Assembly: GCF_027271155.1 (NCBI RefSeq)
Contig: NZ_CP114542.1
Location: 1,302,001-1,366,000, forward strand
Length of the DNA stretch: 64,000 nucleotides
Direction of reading: 5' to 3'
Source: Brevundimonas subvibrioides
GTDB lineage: Bacteria; Pseudomonadota; Alphaproteobacteria; Caulobacterales; Caulobacteraceae
Shown here: positions 17,077-25,105 of the stretch, piece after piece
How the letters are laid out: each line of letters starts with the position of its first letter
Position numbering within the stretch: position 1 is the stretch's first letter
Notes under the pieces: generated by a model
Told to the model about the DNA's origin: nothing
Seen by the model: only the letters and a program-made list of their open reading frames with translations
The model's database searches: none
Position numbers and translations under genes: made by a program

Positions 17077-18258
17077 TCAGGCGATCTCGACCGCGAGGGC
17101 GACGGCTTCTCCGCCGCCGATGCACAGGGACGCCATCCCCTTCGACTTGGCCCGGTTCTGCAAGGCTGAAATCAGGGTGGTCAGAACGCGGGCACCCGAG
17201 GCACCGATGGGATGGCCCAGGGCCGTCGCGCCGCCATTCACGTTCAACTTCGCGTGGTCGATGCCCATCTCCTGCATGGCGATCATGGGGACGACGGCGA
17301 AGGCCTCGTTGATCTCCCACAGATCGACGTCCTCGACCGACCAGCCGGCCTTCTTCAACGCCTTTTGCATGGCCGGCACAGGGGCGGTCGTGAACAGCCC
17401 GGGTTCATGGGCGTGGGCGGCGTGGCTGACGATGCGGGCGACAATGGGCAGGTTCAGAGCTTTGGCGATGCTCTCGCGCGTCATGACGAGGGCAGCGGCA
17501 CCATCGGAGATCGACGAGGCATTGGCGGCAGTGATGGTGCCGTCCTTGCTGAACGCCGGCTTCAGGGTCGGGATCTTTTCCGGCATGGCCTTGCCCGGCT
17601 GTTCGTCCTGGCTGACCGTGACGGTGCCCTTGCGGCCCGCGACCTCGACCGGGGTGATCTCGGCCTCGAACGCTCCGGTTTCGATCGCCTTCAGCGCGCG
17701 GTTGAGGCTTTCGAGGGCATAGGCGTCCTGGGCCTCGCGCGTGAGCTGATAGGTCCGGGCCGAATCTTCGGCGAAATTCCCCATCAGCTTGCCGGGCGTA
17801 TAGGCGTCCTCCAGCCCGTCCATATACATGCTGTCGACGATGACATCGTGGCCGATACGGGCGCCACCACGGTGTTTGGTCATCAGGTAGGGGGCACCGG
17901 TCATCGATTCCATGCCACCCGCGACGATGACATCGGCGCTGCCCGCCGCGAGGCTGTCGGAGGCCATCATCACGGCCTGCAGACCCGAACCGCACATCTT
18001 GTTGACCGTGGTCGCCTCGACGTGCTGGCCGAGACCGGCACCGATCGCGGCCTGGCGGGCGGGGGCCTGGCCGAGACCGGCGGGCAGGACGCAGCCCATG
18101 TAGATCTGCTCGATCTTCGCTGGATCGAGACCGGCACGTTCGACGGCGGCCTTGACGGCGGTGGCCCCCAGCTCGGTCGCCTTGACCCCGCTCAGAGCAC
18201 CCTGGAACCCGCCCATGGGCGTCCGGGCAAAGGAGACGATGACGACGGGATCGGACAT
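17077..18258 (-). CDS. Acetyl-CoA C-acetyltransferase (thiolase)
   Basis: The 393-residue thiolase condenses or cleaves acetoacetyl-CoA. The catalytic residues are visible: Cys89 in KMCGSGLQAV, His349 in GHPIGASG and Cys379 in CIGGGEAVAL. The size and the motifs NKMCGSG and EAFAVV fit biosynthetic AtoB/PhaA-type enzymes. It could feed polyhydroxybutyrate synthesis, and a phasin gene occurs at 39.8 kb, but phaB and phaC are not in the window. The gene is followed closely by the hydrolase gene. Confidence 0.94.
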   Translation of the reverse strand: MSDPVVIVSFARTPMGGFQGALSGVKATELGATAVKAAVERAGLDPAKIEQIYMGCVLPAGLGQAPARQAAIGAGLGQHVEATTVNKMCGSGLQAVMMASDSLAAGSADVIVAGGMESMTGAPYLMTKHRGGARIGHDVIVDSMYMDGLEDAYTPGKLMGNFAEDSARTYQLTREAQDAYALESLNRALKAIETGAFEAEITPVEVAGRKGTVTVSQDEQPGKAMPEKIPTLKPAFSKDGTITAANASSISDGAAALVMTRESIAKALNLPIVARIVSHAAHAHEPGLFTTAPVPAMQKALKKAGWSVEDVDLWEINEAFAVVPMIAMQEMGIDHAKLNVNGGATALGHPIGASGARVLTTLISALQNRAKSKGMASLCIGGGEAVALAVEIA

Positions 18259-18347
18259 GGTGCGGTTCTCGGTTTCGATGCGATGGATTTAGCGCCGGGC
18301 GAGGGGGATTGCGAGGGGGAGGGAGAACGACGTCGCGTTGTTCCGCC

Positions 18348-18926
18348 TTACCCCACCGCCGACTCGAACACCCGGAACTGCCTCATCGGCGAGGGCCTCA
18401 GATGCGGCGCGCGCACCCGCTCGTCCAGCCAGGCCGCCCAGTCCCGGGGTTCGACGACGGCGGGCTGGCGGTCATGGGTGGCCACGATGTCGGGACCCGC
18501 ATCCACGGTCAGCAGGCTGAAGCGAGGGCCTTCGGGTGTCGGCTTCCACAGGGCGGCGAAGGTGATGAAGTCGCCGTCCAAGGGGGCGATGGTCCATTTC
18601 GTCTTCGGGTATTTCGTGCCGGTGTATTCGTAGAACCAGCTGGCGGGGACGAGCGCCCGGCCGGTCGTGAAGCTGCGGCCCTCGCTGCGTATATTGATCA
18701 GCAGGGGGCGCTTCGGCGCGGTCGGCGGCAGGCCCCAGCGCACGGTGGTCAGGGTCGCCTTGCCTGTCCCATCGCCACGGATCAGCAGGGCCGGATCGGT
18801 CGGGCGAACGGACGCGGTGGGCTCTGCGTTGGGGGCGCCTTCCGGAAACAGCATCGGGATCGCAGCGTCGGCGAAGCTGGCCATCAGCGTCGCCGGCGAA
18901 ACCTTCATCGCATAGTTGTTGCACAT
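18348..18926 (-). CDS. SOS-response-associated peptidase family (SRAP, YedK/HMCES-type)
   Basis: The 192-residue protein begins MCNNYAM, so the conserved Cys2 that forms a covalent adduct with abasic sites is present. The segment ALVPASWFYEYTG holds the conserved catalytic Glu, and HDRQPAVVEP carries the conserved His. The family shields abasic sites in single-stranded DNA. The start has MCNN in place of the usual MCGR. A run of structured repeats (18947-19091) lies just upstream; no LexA-like box was seen there. Confidence 0.9.
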   Translation of the reverse strand: MCNNYAMKVSPATLMASFADAAIPMLFPEGAPNAEPTASVRPTDPALLIRGDGTGKATLTTVRWGLPPTAPKRPLLINIRSEGRSFTTGRALVPASWFYEYTGTKYPKTKWTIAPLDGDFITFAALWKPTPEGPRFSLLTVDAGPDIVATHDRQPAVVEPRDWAAWLDERVRAPHLRPSPMRQFRVFESAVG

Positions 18927-18946
18927 GATCCTGGCTCCTGCGGACC

Positions 18947-19091
18947 GCGCGACGCCAACGACGCGGTCGCTCGCTACTTGAGCGCATTTTCTTGAAGGGG
19001 CGCTACCGCTCGGAACGCGGTTCCTCGCTACTTGAGCGCAAAAGGGTCGGGGCGCTACTGCCCGGACCGCGGTTCCTCGCTGGTTGAGCGC
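18947..19091. repeat. Three tandem copies of a structured repeat (copies B, C, D)
   Basis: Three near-identical units are at 18947-18985, 19000-19039 and 19052-19091. Each is bounded by GCGCT or GCGC and AGCGC or GCGC and centred on an inner hairpin of the form NNNNC-GCG-GNNNN. Copies C and D share TACxGCxCGGA and GCGGTTCCTCGCT. They lie between the SRAP gene start and the thioesterase stop codon. Copy A is at 633. The paired arms vary together, which suggests a selected RNA or DNA fold. Confidence 0.65.
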
Positions 19092-19094
19092 GGC

Positions 19095-19955
19095 TCAGTC
19101 CGGGGCGATTTCGCGCGGGGGCCGCCGGGGTGCCAGTTTGCGGCGCTGACGGGCGAGGGCGAGAGGCTGGCCGGAGGGCGAGAAGGCGATGCCGTCGTCC
19201 AGAGCCCAACCGCCACCCAGATCGCGGACGGTGAACTGGAAGACCGCCCAGCCCTCGGGCGAGGTGTCCGGCGTCAGGGGCTCGATGAAATCGTAGCGCA
19301 GGTCGACGCTGGCCGAGATGATCGGCGGGGCGGGCAGGACGGTCATATAGGACGGAAAGATGCCATCCAGCAGGAAACACAGGTCCAGTTCGTCGAGCGG
19401 CTTGTGATCGGTGGTGCGCATCCACAGACGCAGGGTCGGGTCCGTGACGGGGTTCTGCTGATACAGGCGCGGCCCGCCGTCGAACCTGTGCTCGATATAG
19501 CGGGTAAACCAGGGCGCCAGGGCGGGATCGACGGGCGTGGCGTCCAGAGCGTCGAACGGGGTGAGCGGAGCGCTCAGGGGCTTGATCGTCTCTCCGTGCG
19601 AGACGGTGCCGAAAGTCGCGAGGGCCGACAGGGCGGAGCGGTCGGGCTGGCCCGCGTCGATACGGGCAAAGGCGACGTTCCGGCCGCCGCGCAGCAGTGT
19701 CGGGGTGAAGGCGCAGGTCTCGAAACGGGCGGCGGCCAGATACTGGACCGTCAGGGTCTGCAGCGGCGGCGCAATGGCCAGCCCCTCTCGCGCCGCGCGC
19801 GCTGCCAGGGCCGCCATCAATCCACCGAACGGCGCGCCCCGGGTCGGGTCCATGGCCAGGGGGGCATTGGAAAAATCGCTGGTGAGCTGCGCCCACAGGC
19901 TGCCGTCCGTGCCCGACGTCAGCGACAGGGCTTCAGCGAGCGTTTGCTGCGACAT
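19095..19955 (-). CDS. Acyl-CoA thioesterase, TesB-like double hot-dog
   Basis: The 286-residue protein is predicted to be an acyl-CoA thioesterase of the double-hot-dog TesB-like type. Visible segments include GAPFGGLMAALAARA (acyl-binding helix) and a C-terminal DDGIAFSPSGQPLA that fits the second hot-dog domain. ATG 19955 gives the conserved MSQQTLAEALSL start; the frame is open further upstream, but there it reads through the divergent promoter. It lies divergent from an HxlR regulator gene with a strong palindrome in the gap, so HxlR control is likely. Confidence 0.85.
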   Translation of the reverse strand: MSQQTLAEALSLTSGTDGSLWAQLTSDFSNAPLAMDPTRGAPFGGLMAALAARAAREGLAIAPPLQTLTVQYLAAARFETCAFTPTLLRGGRNVAFARIDAGQPDRSALSALATFGTVSHGETIKPLSAPLTPFDALDATPVDPALAPWFTRYIEHRFDGGPRLYQQNPVTDPTLRLWMRTTDHKPLDELDLCFLLDGIFPSYMTVLPAPPIISASVDLRYDFIEPLTPDTSPEGWAVFQFTVRDLGGGWALDDGIAFSPSGQPLALARQRRKLAPRRPPREIAPD

Positions 19956-20044
19956 GGGCTTTGTCCGGAAGAAACGGGCGGAAGCCGTAGCCCCCGCCCG
20001 GGAAGTTGGGAATGCAGGAACGCCACGACGGATCGAGAGGTTCG

Positions 20045-20098
20045 TTGCCAAACAAGACTGACGGACTGGGTTCCTTTTGGCAACCCTCTTGCCAAAAG
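20045..20098. promoter_or_regulatory. Large palindrome, probable HxlR operator
   Basis: CTTTTGGCAA (20074-20083) and TTGCCAAAAG (20089-20098) form perfect ten-base arms around a five-base spacer (CCCTC). A further half-site TTGCCAAA lies at 20045-20052. The site is between the divergent thioesterase and HxlR genes. HxlR proteins bind such inverted repeats as dimers. The regulator gene next to it makes this a good candidate, though no binding is shown. Confidence 0.75.
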
Positions 20099-20123
20099 CC
20101 TGACGCGACGTCATTTTCCGGTC

Positions 20124-20627
20124 ATGGGACGTACAGCCGACTATTCACGCCAGAGCTGCTCGATCGCCGCGACGCTGGAAGTCATCGGCGATCCGTGGAC
20201 GCTGCTGGTCATCCGTGACGCCTTTCAGGGCGTGAAGCGGTTCGAGCAGTGGCAGGAACGGCTGGGCGTGGCCCGCAATGTGCTGGCCGCGCGGCTGAAG
20301 ACGCTGGTGCAGCACGGGGTGCTGGAGCCGGTGCTGTATTCCGAGCGGCCGCCAAGGAACGAATATGTCCTGACGGCCAAGGGCCGGGATCTGTCGGACG
20401 TGCTGGTCAGCCTCTACGGCTGGGGCTCCAGGCACGTCTACGACAAGGAGGTCGCCGGGTTCGACATGATCCACGAGACCTGTGGTCACTCGCTGCAACC
20501 GCGCATCGCCTGCGGCTGCTGCGGCGAGATCGTCAACCGCCGCGACATCAAGCTGACCCGCGCCGAGAACTGCCCCACGGTGGGCGAGGTCCTGCCGCGG
20601 GAGACGGTCGGCGAAGAGGCGGCCTAA
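20124..20627 (+). CDS. HxlR-family transcriptional regulator
   Basis: The 167-residue protein has a winged HTH of the MarR-like HxlR type: SIAATLEVIGDPWTLLVIRDA and LGVARNVLAARLKTLVQHGVLEP. The C-terminal part has four Cys (ETCGHS, ACGCCGE) that could bind metal, an addition to the usual HxlR core of about 110 residues. ATG 20124 is the start of the conserved GRTADYSRQSCS segment. Its divergent partner is the thioesterase, with a ten-base-arm palindrome between them. HxlR proteins often sense electrophiles or metals, but the signal here is unknown. Confidence 0.9.
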   Translation: MGRTADYSRQSCSIAATLEVIGDPWTLLVIRDAFQGVKRFEQWQERLGVARNVLAARLKTLVQHGVLEPVLYSERPPRNEYVLTAKGRDLSDVLVSLYGWGSRHVYDKEVAGFDMIHETCGHSLQPRIACGCCGEIVNRRDIKLTRAENCPTVGEVLPRETVGEEAA

Positions 20628-21190
20628 CCGCTGAACACCTGCGCGTGGCGCGTGATGAGAGGGACGACGATATCCTCCTCGTCCTCCAGATGGCGACCCA
20701 GCACCGGACCCGCCGCGTCGAGTGCGTCGCCAAGGCGAGCGGCCGCGTCGCCGGCTGTCGATGCCTTGGCACTGATACCCTGATGGAAGGCCAGGCCGGT
20801 CTGGAACAGGCTTTCCAGGTGGCCGTGGATGACGTCATGGTCGCGGTCCAGCAGATCGATGCCTGAACCGATGCGGGGCTCCACCCGACGCATGGTCGGA
20901 AAATAGTGGTGGGTCTCGATGTTGTGGTGGCCTTCCAGGTGCTGGAGGAAGCCCTGCAATGTCGGGATCAGCTGTCGGTGCAGGTCGGGCAGGGCGAGGG
21001 TTCCGCTGCGCCACTGGTCGATCAGGGCGTCCATCCGGGCGACCTCGCAACGGAAGCCGGCATGCATCTGCAGCCAGAAGCGCGCCATGGCGGCGATCTC
21101 ATGCCCATGCCAGCGTTCGCGGGGCAGGTCGGCCAGAAGGTAGCGGTAGGGTTCGGGCAGGCCCGGCCGCGTGGCGAGGTCGTCAGACAA
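20624..21190 (-). CDS. Hemerythrin-like (HHE) domain protein
   Basis: The 188-residue protein shows the hemerythrin ligand set: [27 protein letters not shown] and [12 protein letters not shown]. Such proteins bind a di-iron centre and may carry or sense oxygen or nitric oxide. The upstream neighbour is mnmA on the same strand, and the start here overlaps its 3' end by eight bases. The stop is convergent with the HxlR gene (four-base overlap). The role is unknown. Confidence 0.88.
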   Translation of the reverse strand: MSDDLATRPGLPEPYRYLLADLPRERWHGHEIAAMARFWLQMHAGFRCEVARMDALIDQWRSGTLALPDLHRQLIPTLQGFLQHLEGHHNIETHHYFPTMRRVEPRIGSGIDLLDRDHDVIHGHLESLFQTGLAFHQGISAKASTAGDAAARLGDALDAAGPVLGRHLEDEEDIVVPLITRHAQVFSG

Positions 21191-22397
21191 CGCAGGCCGT
21201 CGTGCTGGCGATGAAGCCGCCGCCCAGCAGGCGATCGGGGTCGGCCGGGTCGTAGAGGGCGCAGGCCTGGCCGGGGGCGACCCCTTCCTCGCCCGTCTCG
21301 AAGACGATCGAGATCGTGCCGTCCTGACGCGTCAGGCGGGCGGGAGAGGGCGGGCGGGTCGAGCGGACGCGGGCGAGAACGGGGGTCCCGGCCTCGGCGG
21401 CGGCTTCGATGGAGGCTTCGTCGCCGAGCCAGTTGGTTTCGTCCAGGGTCAGGGAGGCGGTCAGCAGGGCCTCGCGCGGGCCGACGATGACGCGACGGGT
21501 GTCGGGGTCCAGTTTGGTGACGAACAGCGGCTCGCCCACGGCGACGTTCAGGCCCCGGCGCTGGCCGATGGTGTAGTCGGTGATGCCGGCGTGAGTGCCG
21601 AGTACGCGGCCGTCCATGTGCACGATCTCGCCGGCTTCGCGGCCCTGCGGGCGCAGACGATCGATCAGGGTCCGGTAGTCGCCCGAAGGGACGAAACAGA
21701 TGTCCTGGCTGTCGGGCTTGGCGGCGATGCGCAGGCCCAGCCCGGCCGCGACGCCGCGCACGGCGGGCTTCTCCAGACCGGCCAGCGGGAAGCGCAGATA
21801 GTCGAGCTGGTCGCGCGTGGTTGCGAACAGGAAATAGGACTGGTCGCGCGAGGGGTCGATCGCCTTGCGCATCTGCGCGCGGCCGTCGGCGGCGACGGCG
21901 CGGCCGACATAGTGACCCGTAGCCATGGCGGCGGCCCCCAGGTCGCGGGCGACGTCGAGCAGGTCGCGGAACTTGACCGTCTGATTGCAGCGGATGCAGG
22001 GGACAGGCGTCTGGCCCTTCAGATAGCTGTCGGCGAACTGGTCGATGACGGCGTCGCGGAAGCGGCTTTCGTAATCGAGCACATAGTGCGGAATGCCCAG
22101 CATTTCGGCGGCGAGGCGGGCGTCGTGGATGTCCTGACCCGCGCAGCAGGCCCCCTTCTTCTTCAGGGCTGCGCCATGGTCGTAGAGTTGGAGCGTGACG
22201 CCGACGACATCGTAGCCCGCCTTGTGCAGCAAGGCGGCGACCACAGTGGAGTCCACCCCGCCCGACATGGCCGCGACGATGCGCGACCCGAGCGGCAGGC
22301 CGACCGCCGCGCGTGCCGAGGCGATCGCCGCGTCCATGTCAGGCGCGGCGATATCGGGGATCGCGCAGAGGGGCTCGGCCAGCGTCATCGGGCGCAT
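21183..22397 (-). CDS. mnmA: tRNA-specific 2-thiouridylase
   Basis: The 404-residue enzyme thiolates uridine 34 of tRNAs for Lys, Glu and Gln. The P-loop SGGVDST is at 45-51. A first catalytic Cys is in PVPCIRCN (Cys134), and the second is in [13 protein letters not shown]. The C-terminal OB-like domain ends with [10 protein letters not shown]. The length is slightly more than the usual 360-380 because the N-terminus has about 25 extra residues. It is followed by the hemerythrin gene with an eight-base overlap. Confidence 0.95.
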   Translation of the reverse strand: MRPMTLAEPLCAIPDIAAPDMDAAIASARAAVGLPLGSRIVAAMSGGVDSTVVAALLHKAGYDVVGVTLQLYDHGAALKKKGACCAGQDIHDARLAAEMLGIPHYVLDYESRFRDAVIDQFADSYLKGQTPVPCIRCNQTVKFRDLLDVARDLGAAAMATGHYVGRAVAADGRAQMRKAIDPSRDQSYFLFATTRDQLDYLRFPLAGLEKPAVRGVAAGLGLRIAAKPDSQDICFVPSGDYRTLIDRLRPQGREAGEIVHMDGRVLGTHAGITDYTIGQRRGLNVAVGEPLFVTKLDPDTRRVIVGPREALLTASLTLDETNWLGDEASIEAAAEAGTPVLARVRSTRPPSPARLTRQDGTISIVFETGEEGVAPGQACALYDPADPDRLLGGGFIASTTACVV

Positions 22398-22433
22398 ATA
22401 GAGCGGATGGGCCCGGATTTCGAGGCCGGGCCG

Positions 22434-22477
22434 AAAACGACAACGGCCGCCCCCGTTGCCAGGCGCGGCCGTCGTCG
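22434..22477 (-). terminator. Rho-independent terminator after sciP
   Basis: The arms (22438-22450 and 22465-22477) pair over 13 positions with one G-U wobble in the leftward transcript. A run of four T follows in that direction. It lies right after the sciP stop codon. Confidence 0.75.
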
Positions 22478-22496
22478 TGGTTTCGGGAGAGGACCT

Positions 22497-22781
22497 TCAG
22501 GAGCGGTAGTTCTGGATCCGCGTGGTGCGCAGGCCCTGCATGCCCCATTTGTCGATCGCCTTCTGCCAGGCGAGGAACTCCTCGGCTGTGAGGCGGTATT
22601 TGGTCAGGGCGTCGTCGAGGCTGAGCAGGCCACCGCGAACGGCAGCGACGACTTCGGCCTTGCGACGGATCACCCAGCGATCCGTGTTGGCGGGCGGCAG
22701 ATCGCGAATCGTCAGGGGCGTGCCCGTCGGACCGACGACATACTGCTCGCCCTCTTTGTTGACTCTGCGTTCTTGCAACAT
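22497..22781 (-). CDS. sciP: SciP-type small CtrA inhibitor (DUF1153)
   Basis: The protein of 94 residues matches DUF1153: ERRVNKEGEQYVVGPTGTPLTI, NTDRWVIRRKAEVVAAVRGG and TAEEFLAWQKAIDKWG. In Caulobacter, SciP binds CtrA and blocks its transcriptional activation, helping drive the cell cycle. Its position next to the hook genes is conserved there. ATG 22781 gives the family length; ATG 22796 would add five residues. A strong hairpin terminator follows. No clear CtrA box is visible in the 173 bases upstream. Confidence 0.92.
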   Translation of the reverse strand: MLQERRVNKEGEQYVVGPTGTPLTIRDLPPANTDRWVIRRKAEVVAAVRGGLLSLDDALTKYRLTAEEFLAWQKAIDKWGMQGLRTTRIQNYRS

Positions 22782-22954
22782 GGGCTTTTGCCTCATTCAC
22801 CACTACCGATTGAGGGTGAATGTAGCCCGGCGCCGCTAAGGGCCGGTTTAGCGTCGTGGTGAAGGAATGGATAAAATCCATTTCCCCCCAGCCGACGGTT
22901 CTTACCCAATCTAGACATGCGATTCATTCACGCTAACGGACCGTTACTTGAAGA

Positions 22955-24391
22955 TCAGCGTTTGATGTTGATCAGTTCGGCCAACATCTCGTCGGCCGTG
23001 GTGATGATCTTGGACGATGCGGAGTAGGCGCGCTGGGTGGTAATCAGGCCTGTGAACTCGGCCGACAGGTCGACGGTCGAGGCCTCCAGCTGTGACGCAC
23101 CGATCAGGCCCGCCCCGCCCGCGCCGGGCGTCTTCAGGCTGTAGGTGCCGGACCCCTGGCTGACGCGATAGGCGTTGCCGGTGGCCGAGGCCAGACTGTC
23201 GGTGCTGACGAAGGTGGCCAGTGCGACCTGGGCGATCCGGCGGGTCACGCCGTTGTCGAAGATGGCGGTGACATAGCCTTCCTCGTCGATGTCGATGTTC
23301 GACAGGTTGCCGAAGGCGGTGCCGTTGGTGACGACGGACTGGACGATGGAATCCGAGTCATATTGGGTCAGGCCGCCGGAAGCCGCCGTGAGGTCGAACG
23401 TAACGGTCTGATCGTCGATCCCCAGCGAGGTTTTCCACTTCGGTGCGGCCGCGGTGCCCGCTGCCGCATCGGACGCGGCGAGGGTGATGGAGGCGGCCGA
23501 AGGATCGGCAAACAGCATGGAGCCCGGGGTGGCGATTTCCCGCGCCTTCATGGCGGCGACGTCGAGGCGACCGTCCTGGGTGAACAGGACGAGCCCGGAC
23601 TTCAGAATGCCGTTCGCCGGCGTCGAGCCGTTGTCGACGTCGCTGGCCGGAACGGCATGGACCTCGACCTGCCATTCGTTGGGATTGGCGGTCTTGAGGA
23701 ATGAATAGGCCACGGTGCGCTGACCGCCCTTGGAGTCCGAGACGGGCATGGTGATCTGGTAATCGGGCTTGAAGCCCGTGCCGGCCGTCGCGCTGTAGGT
23801 CGACATCGACTTGGTCGCGGTGGAGTAGGTGGCAATGCTGGCCGAGACGGCCTGGCTGGATTTCAGGTTGGCGTTCAGCTGGGCCCGGGTCGTGGCCTGT
23901 GCCGTGCCGCCGACGGATCCGACGTTGATCGAGGTCAGCTTGCCCAGGTCCGATGCGTCCGTCGGGATGTTGCCATCGGCGTTCACCGGCCAGCCCTGCA
24001 GATACAGGCCTGCGGTGTTCTTCAGATAGCCGAAGTTATCGACCCGGAAGGCCCCCGCACGGGTGAACAGGCGAGGGTCGGCGGGATCGAGGCCTTCGGC
24101 TTTTTCGGTGGTGACGAAGAAGCCCTGACCCGAGATGCCGAGGTCGGTGTTCGACGTGGTGCGTTGCAGCTGACCGCCCTGGGAGATGAAGTTGCGCGTA
24201 TTGGCCAGGACGCCACCGGCGGAGTAGCCCACGCCTTGGCTCTGGGCGTTGAACACGGTCGAGAACTCGGCGGCGGTGCGCTTGTAGCCTACCGTGTTCA
24301 CGTTCGCGATGTTCTGGGAGATCGCAGCCATGGCGGCGGCGTTGGCGGACAGGCCGGACACACCGGCAATGAGGGCAGAGTTGATGCTCAC
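22955..24391 (-). CDS. flgE: Flagellar hook protein
   Basis: The 478-residue protein has the conserved rod-hook-filament N-terminus (AALIAGVSGLSANAAAM... with NVNTVGYKRT at 28-37) and C-terminus (SAEFTGLITTQRAYSASSKIITTADEMLAELINIKR). The middle is variable, as in all FlgE. It polymerises into the flagellar hook outside the cell. GGAG sits nine bases before the ATG. It follows flgD and fliK in a leftward operon. It is shorter than Caulobacter FlgE. Confidence 0.95.
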   Translation of the reverse strand: MSINSALIAGVSGLSANAAAMAAISQNIANVNTVGYKRTAAEFSTVFNAQSQGVGYSAGGVLANTRNFISQGGQLQRTTSNTDLGISGQGFFVTTEKAEGLDPADPRLFTRAGAFRVDNFGYLKNTAGLYLQGWPVNADGNIPTDASDLGKLTSINVGSVGGTAQATTRAQLNANLKSSQAVSASIATYSTATKSMSTYSATAGTGFKPDYQITMPVSDSKGGQRTVAYSFLKTANPNEWQVEVHAVPASDVDNGSTPANGILKSGLVLFTQDGRLDVAAMKAREIATPGSMLFADPSAASITLAASDAAAGTAAAPKWKTSLGIDDQTVTFDLTAASGGLTQYDSDSIVQSVVTNGTAFGNLSNIDIDEEGYVTAIFDNGVTRRIAQVALATFVSTDSLASATGNAYRVSQGSGTYSLKTPGAGGAGLIGASQLEASTVDLSAEFTGLITTQRAYSASSKIITTADEMLAELINIKR

Positions 24392-24438
24392 GGAGTGGGC
24401 TCCTTACAAAACGCGAATAAGATTTGAGTGAACGGCAA

Positions 24439-25101
24439 TCATGTTGCAGGCCGTGCCTTGAGCCCGATGACGGAGGACAGGGGCACCAGGGATGCGCCGA
24501 TGGTCAGGTAGGGTTTGCCGTCCGCCATCTCGACGCCGGTGACCGTGCCTCTGGTCAGGACCTGGGCCTGCACGTCGTTGGTGCCGCTCTTGGCTGTGAC
24601 CTTCAGCGAATAGACACCCCCGTCGGGCAACTGGCCGCCCGCCGTGGTCTTGCCGTTCCAGGCGAAGTCGTGGGTGCCGGATGAACGGTCGGGGGCGGGT
24701 CCGGTCCAGACCGTCTTGCCGGAGCCGTCGATCACGCTGAGCGTCGCCTCGGAGGCCGAGGTCCCCAGCTCATAGCTCCAGTTCGCCTTGCCGCCTTCCA
24801 GCCTGGTCGCGGACCAGACGGCCGTGGCGTCCTTGCCGATGTAGTCGGATGCGCCGCCGAGCCCCCCCTGCTGTGTCGCCAGAAGGCTGGTCAGCAGGTC
24901 GTTGGTCAGCAGTTGCTGCTCGACCCCCGACATCTGGGTCAGCTGCTGGGTGAACTGGTTGGAGTCCAGGGGCGACAGCGGGTCCTGATTCTTCAGCTGT
25001 GACGTCAACAGAGACAGGAAGGTCTCGAAGTTCGAGGTCAGGCTGGTGCGGGCCGCAGTCGTGCGGCCGGCGGCATCTGAGGCTGTGATGGCGGCGACCA
25101 T
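24439..25101 (-). CDS. flgD: Flagellar hook capping/scaffold protein
   Basis: The 220-residue protein carries the FlgD N-terminal segment FLSLLTSQLKNQDPLSPLDSNQFTQQLTQMSGVEQQL. This is followed by an Ig-like region (IDGSGKTVWTGP ... HDFAWNGKTTAGGQLPDGVYSL-like). It caps the growing hook and helps the FlgE subunits assemble. The gene lies four bases after fliK and 47 bases before flgE on the same strand. There is no own promoter in the small gap to fliK. Confidence 0.94.
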   Translation of the reverse strand: MVAAITASDAAGRTTAARTSLTSNFETFLSLLTSQLKNQDPLSPLDSNQFTQQLTQMSGVEQQLLTNDLLTSLLATQQGGLGGASDYIGKDATAVWSATRLEGGKANWSYELGTSASEATLSVIDGSGKTVWTGPAPDRSSGTHDFAWNGKTTAGGQLPDGGVYSLKVTAKSGTNDVQAQVLTRGTVTGVEMADGKPYLTIGASLVPLSSVIGLKARPAT

Positions 25102-25105
25102 GGGG

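Noticed and set aside
24440..24470. A GGCACG...TGC motif before flgE that looks like a sigma-54 promoter
   Set aside because: The spacing between the GG and GC elements is two bases too short for sigma-54, and it lies inside flgD. flgE is better explained by the promoter ahead of fliK.
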